Made by a program: the position numbers and the translations under genes
Shown: positions 63,401-64,000 of the stretch, in pieces
Numbering within the stretch: the first letter of the stretch is position 1
How the letters are laid out: each line of letters starts with the position of its first letter
Source of the DNA: Prinia subflava
Lineage: Eukaryota; Chordata; Aves; Passeriformes; Cisticolidae
NCBI RefSeq assembly: GCF_021018805.1
Contig: NC_086258.1
Coordinates: 12,173,100-12,237,099 of the forward strand
DNA length: 64,000 nt
Reading direction: 5' to 3'
Notes under the pieces: generated by a model
What the model was told of the DNA's origin: nothing
The model's database searches: none
What the model saw: only the letters and a program-made list of their open reading frames with translations

Positions 63401-63793
63401 GCCTCCCAGGCCTTCCCGGCACAGGGCAGCAACACCTTCAAGCAGCGGCCGTACAGCGTGGCCGTGCCCGCCTTCTCCCAGGTGAGCTTCTCCTGCCAGA
63501 CCCTCCCGCCCCGGGGGGAACTTTGAGGAATGGGGGGCGCTGGAGCAGCTCCCTGGGGACAGCCCCTGCTGCGGTGGCCGGGGCTCTGCAGCTCCCTGTC
63601 CCGCCGGGATGGGATGAGTGGGAGACGTTCCCGGCGTGCTGTGGATGCGTGGGGGTGCCGAGGGCGGCTCTCCAACCTCTCTTCGTTGTTTTAGGACTAC
63701 CTAATGCCCTATGGGTGTGCAATTAAAGACTATTCCAGTGGCCTCTGCCAAGCACCCTCCGCTCACTACAAGCCTTACACTAGGTCGACAGCT
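33073..63793 (+). CDS. BAIAP2: BAIAP2 (IRSp53), 5' to SH3-encoding part; runs off the window
   Basis: BAIAP2 is an I-BAR adaptor that senses and makes negative membrane curvature, binds Rac and Cdc42, and recruits Eps8, Mena and WAVE2 through its SH3 domain in filopodia and dendritic spines. Exons: 33073-33144, 40092-40167, 41986-42072, 49677-49738, 50018-50089, 50330-50467, 59863-60015, 61304-61531, 62146-62347, 62782-62983, 63075-63143, 63319-63481 and the optional 63695-63793. All join in frame. Counting from the second ATG (33097) they encode 533 residues. The I-BAR domain covers about 1-235, the CRIB-PR segment ([20 protein letters not shown]) ends exon 8, and SH3 covers about 377-437. 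The 14-3-3 and AMPK site region is kept ([16 protein letters not shown]). Start choice: ATG 33073 has C at -3, while ATG 33097 has G at -3 and +4 and aligns with the family start SRSEE. Alternative C-terminal exons lie beyond the right edge. Confidence 0.96.
34940..35165. promoter_or_regulatory. Candidate intron 1 regulatory element
   Basis: A non-repetitive stretch with gtgctaatgagctgg, ggagtaattacag and accaacgtaatccc; its composition contrasts with neighbours. First introns are common enhancer sites. Conservation was not tested. Confidence 0.3.
35335..35520. promoter_or_regulatory. Candidate intron 1 regulatory element
   Basis: Contains cagatctgtctcc, gatgagattattgccg and catcttaaaggcattttttc. 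It is non-repetitive and balanced in composition. The regulatory role is inferred. Confidence 0.28.
36780..36935 (-). mobile_element. CR1-like LINE fragment (antisense), diverged
   Basis: On the + strand it reads ggttggaaaaaccctctgag, atccaaccattccctcagca and ccaaggccactaagcc, the reverse complement of a different CR1 3' subfamily. Confidence 0.7.
38328..38438. repeat. Short tandem repeat (gggcaggggaattgtccc)
   Basis: Three copies of 24-30 bp with internal ccctgtcct variation. It lies in BAIAP2 intron 1. Confidence 0.85.
40092..40167 (+). CDS. BAIAP2: BAIAP2 exon 2
   Basis: The acceptor is ctcttccctttag and the donor gtaagt at 40168. The exon encodes [20 protein letters not shown] and EKALA, start of the I-BAR helical bundle. 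It ends with one base that pairs with exon 3 to give serine, so the join reads ALASMTYAAKG where mammals have ALAGVTYAAKG. Confidence 0.95.
40380..40660. promoter_or_regulatory. Candidate intron 2 regulatory element
   Basis: AT-rich with tctttaaatggttgttta, ttgaaatgtttaaattgcc, gagccattagcgagg and gaattgattaaacc. It is non-repetitive. Function is inferred. Confidence 0.3.
41265..41770. promoter_or_regulatory. Candidate intron 2 regulatory elements, two AT-rich patches
   Basis: The first patch (41265-41355) has tttttttaatttattcttc and gcgctaattacc. The second (41585-41770) has two gattaga sites flanking cttatctgatt (a GATA site on the minus strand), and atattcaattattgcgc. Both contrast with GC-rich flanks. 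Confidence 0.3.
41986..42072 (+). CDS. BAIAP2: BAIAP2 exon 3
   Basis: The acceptor is ttttggtgctttttag and the donor gtaagt at 42073. The exon encodes [20 protein letters not shown] and SESQGSKEL in the I-BAR domain. Confidence 0.96.
42655..42740. repeat. 31-32-bp repeat, three copies
   Basis: Copies of tttggggtgacaatcccag start at 42656, 42688 and 42719. Confidence 0.88.
42833..42890. repeat. (CTC)n pyrimidine tract
   Basis: An imperfect CTC/TCC repeat of about 58 nt broken by ccacc and ccccct. Confidence 0.9.
43065..43155. promoter_or_regulatory. Candidate AT-rich element in BAIAP2 intron 3
   Basis: Contains gtggattaaagctgcctgg, gagcaatctgc and ctgtttaataaataaaac. Two overlapping AATAAA hexamers occur here, but no transcript end is expected. 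Function is inferred. Confidence 0.25.
43725..43850 (-). mobile_element. CR1 LINE 3' fragment (antisense)
   Basis: On the + strand it reads gggagggaccttaaagcccc, ccatggcagggacaccttcc and gctgctccaagccctgtcca. Confidence 0.8.
45065..45195 (-). mobile_element. CR1 LINE 3' fragment (antisense)
   Basis: A diverged copy with ccagtgccacccctggtgtg, gacaccttccactatcccag and cctgctccaagccctggaca. Confidence 0.75.
46590..46685 (-). mobile_element. CR1 LINE 3' fragment (antisense)
   Basis: Short copy: ggctggaagagccctcgagg then cactgagcccgactgttgac and ccaagtgccac, the reverse complement of a CR1 subfamily tail. Confidence 0.65.
46940..47035. promoter_or_regulatory. Candidate AT-rich element in BAIAP2 intron 3
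   Basis: A single-copy AT-rich stretch, gctagtattcttattagaaa and ggtaaaaaaataaccttgag, inside GC-rich intron. Function is inferred. Confidence 0.22.
47719..47741. repeat. (CTG)7 trinucleotide run
   Basis: Seven perfect CTG units in BAIAP2 intron 3. Confidence 0.93.
49677..49738 (+). CDS. BAIAP2: BAIAP2 exon 4
   Basis: The acceptor is tgtcttgtctccgcag and the donor gtgagt at 49739. The exon encodes [20 protein letters not shown] plus M, part of the second I-BAR helix. Confidence 0.96.
50018..50089 (+). CDS. BAIAP2: BAIAP2 exon 5
   Basis: The acceptor is ttcttttccctgcag and the donor gtgagt at 50090. The exon encodes [20 protein letters not shown] and RYLS. Both ends are phase 0. Confidence 0.96.
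50330..50467 (+). CDS. BAIAP2: BAIAP2 exon 6
   Basis: The acceptor is ctcctgtcacatccag and the donor gtaggg at 50468. The exon encodes [20 protein letters not shown] then [20 protein letters not shown] and SDKELQ. The lysine patch [13 protein letters not shown] is the membrane-binding basic surface of the I-BAR domain. Confidence 0.96.
50800..50862. repeat. About 17-bp repeat (gggtgtgacacccgt), four copies
   Basis: Imperfect copies of gtgggtgtgacac and ctgggtgtgacac in tandem. Confidence 0.8.
51572..52003. repeat. 21-bp minisatellite with higher-order structure, about 20 units
   Basis: The unit ctggagcagggctgggagct plus g carries a c/g variant (gctcctgg or gctgctgg). Two 11-bp short units occur near 51731 and 51868, 137 bp apart, each preceded by the same variant order. 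Three frames on each strand stay open, giving false repeats such as ELLEQGW; the 11-bp units shift frame, so it is not coding. Confidence 0.95.
52478..52520 (+). mobile_element. CR1 LINE extreme 3' end (sense)
   Basis: gacccttccagctcagaata followed by ttctgtgattctgtgg is the terminal CR1 signature with its short direct-repeat tail. Confidence 0.7.
52795..52866. repeat. 21-bp repeat (gaggagctgaaaatgggctt), about 3.5 copies
   Basis: Tandem units with small changes (gagctgaaaat, gaggtgaaaat, gagatgaaacc). Confidence 0.9.
54090..54380. promoter_or_regulatory. Candidate conserved element in BAIAP2 intron 6
   Basis: An AT-rich non-repetitive stretch with aaaacaatattaagattaaa, caatcaccacgg, tgtaattccattaaagg, gatcaggccgtgaaatcaag and tttatcaaatcatattag. 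It has SOX-like (aacaat) and homeodomain-like cores. Looks like a conserved non-coding element; not tested. Confidence 0.4.
54500..54680. promoter_or_regulatory. Second candidate element in BAIAP2 intron 6
   Basis: Contains agcattaaataccac, ttcataaacttttgtcattg, catttggatattcccatcag and gagaaataattttaggtg. It lies 120 bp from the previous island and may be part of it. Confidence 0.33.
54840..54985 (+). mobile_element. CR1 LINE fragment (sense)
   Basis: It starts at ggactggcttcccacagcca and gggatactggggagaaatcc, and continues to gagaagctgtggctgcccct. It lacks the tail present in the 13255 copy. Confidence 0.8.
56868..56905. repeat. 12-bp repeat (ctgtgccaaagg), three copies
   Basis: Perfect tandem units in BAIAP2 intron 6. 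Confidence 0.9.
57500..57860. promoter_or_regulatory. Candidate intronic regulatory island with TATA-like box
   Basis: AT-rich, single-copy. TATATAAA at 57744-57751 is followed within 35 bp by a GC-rich patch (gctcgcggagcggcgtg). Upstream are ttatttaaatttgcc, ccattttgtgatgg and cttatttacataaag. It could be an internal promoter or enhancer; only motif evidence exists. Confidence 0.33.
58915..59050. promoter_or_regulatory. Candidate AT-rich element in BAIAP2 intron 6
   Basis: gctaataaatattgtagcat and gctaaaaataactgataacc form an AT-rich non-repetitive patch. The stretch ctaaaaataa fits MEF2, as at 31523. Confidence 0.28.
59863..60015 (+). CDS. BAIAP2: BAIAP2 exon 7
   Basis: The acceptor is ctcctctccctgttccag and the donor gtgagt at 60016. 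The exon encodes [20 protein letters not shown] then [20 protein letters not shown] and [11 protein letters not shown], the last I-BAR helices. The end differs from the mammalian KNSAAYHSK. Confidence 0.96.
60016..61303 (+). other. BAIAP2 intron 7
   Basis: A 1.29-kb single-copy intron. No repeats, exons or islands were recognised. Confidence 0.75.
61304..61531 (+). CDS. BAIAP2: BAIAP2 exon 8 (CRIB-PR segment)
   Basis: The acceptor is ttctgctcttgcag and the donor gtaagt at 61532. The exon encodes [20 protein letters not shown], a methionine-rich linker, and [22 protein letters not shown]. That last part is the partial CRIB and proline-rich segment contacted by Cdc42 and by the intramolecular SH3 domain. 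Confidence 0.96.
61532..62145 (+). other. BAIAP2 intron 8
   Basis: A 614-nt single-copy intron; nothing recognisable beyond its splice sites. Confidence 0.75.
62146..62347 (+). CDS. BAIAP2: BAIAP2 exon 9 (regulatory linker)
   Basis: The acceptor is cctcctgtctcgtag and the donor gtgagg at 62348. The exon encodes [20 protein letters not shown] onward and [20 protein letters not shown], then YAS. VTPKNS contains the threonine equivalent to the mammalian T340 phosphosite. The middle ([11 protein letters not shown]) is the most diverged part of the protein. Confidence 0.95.
62348..62781 (+). other. BAIAP2 intron 9
   Basis: A 434-nt single-copy intron before the SH3 exons; nothing recognised. Confidence 0.75.
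62782..62983 (+). CDS. BAIAP2: BAIAP2 exon 10 (SH3, first part)
   Basis: The acceptor is gtctgttcccccag and the donor gtgagt at 62984. The exon encodes [20 protein letters not shown], then [20 protein letters not shown] and [20 protein letters not shown]. The ALYDY-like start is AIFSHAA, and DGWHYG holds the SH3 tryptophan. A 91-nt intron follows. Confidence 0.96.
63075..63143 (+). CDS. BAIAP2: BAIAP2 exon 11 (SH3, end)
   Basis: The acceptor is cgcctttgcctttcag and the donor gtaggg at 63144. The exon encodes [20 protein letters not shown] and VHT. GWFPFSY is the SH3 motif corresponding to the usual GYIPSNY. Confidence 0.96.
63319..63481 (+). CDS. BAIAP2: BAIAP2 exon 12
   Basis: The acceptor is tggggctccccag and the donor gtgagc at 63482. 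The exon encodes [40 protein letters not shown] and [15 protein letters not shown]. The end is phase 0, the point where mammalian isoforms diverge. Confidence 0.96.
63695..63793 (+). CDS. BAIAP2: Candidate BAIAP2 cassette exon, 33 aa, tyrosine-rich
   Basis: The acceptor cttcgttgttttag and the donor gtaagt at 63794 flank an open 99-nt segment, phase 0 at both ends. It encodes [20 protein letters not shown] then [13 protein letters not shown], with five tyrosines in 33 residues, among them a YLMP (YxxP) site. It is less GC-rich than its neighbours, as expected for constrained coding sequence. The human isoforms I can recall continue from AFSQ into GLDDYGARSM, so this exon is either optional or unfamiliar to me. 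Placement after exon 12 is certain by position; use in mRNA is inferred. Confidence 0.75.
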
Positions 63794-64000
63794 GTAAGTC
63801 CGACGCTTGCAATGTTTCCCTTGGGATTTACGGAGGTTTGGCTGTTCTGTGCCTGGTGATCCACGTGCCTTGCCCGGACCCTGCTCCTGCCGAGCGCCTC
63901 TCCTGGGGTGAGGGGATGCAGGGAGCCGATGGATGGGGAGGAACGGGCAAGGCACGGGGGGCAGTGGCACAAAACGGCCCCGTAAACCCCCAAAGGACAA

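Noticed and set aside
1..64000. CRISPR array, operon, phage or bacterial mobile elements
   Set aside because: The tandem arrays have no unique spacers and the genes are spliced vertebrate genes.
1..64000. tRNA, rRNA, snoRNA or microRNA genes; endogenous retrovirus
   Set aside because: No cloverleaf with A/B boxes, no convincing hairpin precursor and no LTR or retroviral gene remnant was recognised by eye; a covariance-model scan could still find small RNAs.

Overview
The window is vertebrate nuclear DNA, almost certainly from a bird and most likely a passerine. It is GC-rich and gene-dense with short introns and many GC-rich minisatellites. It also carries at least a dozen short 3' fragments of CR1-type LINEs, whose tails show the usual avian reading of cccaaaccattcc near a gattctgtg-like end. 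Three well-conserved genes lie head to tail on the + strand in the order RPTOR, CHMP6, BAIAP2. This is the gene order known from human 17q25 and its avian counterpart, a small GC-rich chromosome. Species and chromosome are inference; the gene identities rest on long, in-frame, spliced matches to known protein families.

Layout. 1-17465: the 3' end of RPTOR, the scaffold subunit of mTORC1. Eight constitutive coding exons (617-15526) encode about the last 288 residues, including most of the C-terminal WD40 propeller, followed by a 3' UTR of about 1.9 kb. An extra in-frame 48-nt exon at 4296-4343 would insert 16 residues containing an RRVS motif into this propeller. 17466-18287: a short intergenic gap with a 21-bp repeat array and the CHMP6 CpG promoter. 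18288-22150: CHMP6, complete, eight exons, 200 residues, an ESCRT-III subunit, with a 3' UTR ending near 22.4 kb or 24.3 kb. 24296-32870: intergenic, no convincing gene, several minisatellites and AT-rich candidate regulatory islands. 32870-64000: BAIAP2 (IRSp53), twelve constitutive-looking exons plus a 33-residue tyrosine-rich exon at 63695-63793. The gene runs off the right edge after the SH3 domain, so its alternative C-terminal exons are outside the window.

Functionally the neighbours are separate housekeeping or signalling genes and not an operon. Raptor recruits mTORC1 substrates at the lysosome, CHMP6 nucleates ESCRT-III on endosomes, and BAIAP2 couples Cdc42/Rac to membrane curvature and actin. 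No self-contained new system is visible. The most interesting leads are two candidate cassette exons (RPTOR 16 aa, BAIAP2 33 aa), the CHMP6 splice donor caught inside a GC-rich tandem duplication, a minisatellite that seems to have arisen inside a CR1 copy, a higher-order 21-bp minisatellite, and a set of AT-rich intronic islands with homeodomain, octamer, RFX and MEF2-like motifs. Conservation could not be computed here, so the regulatory calls are inference from composition and motifs.
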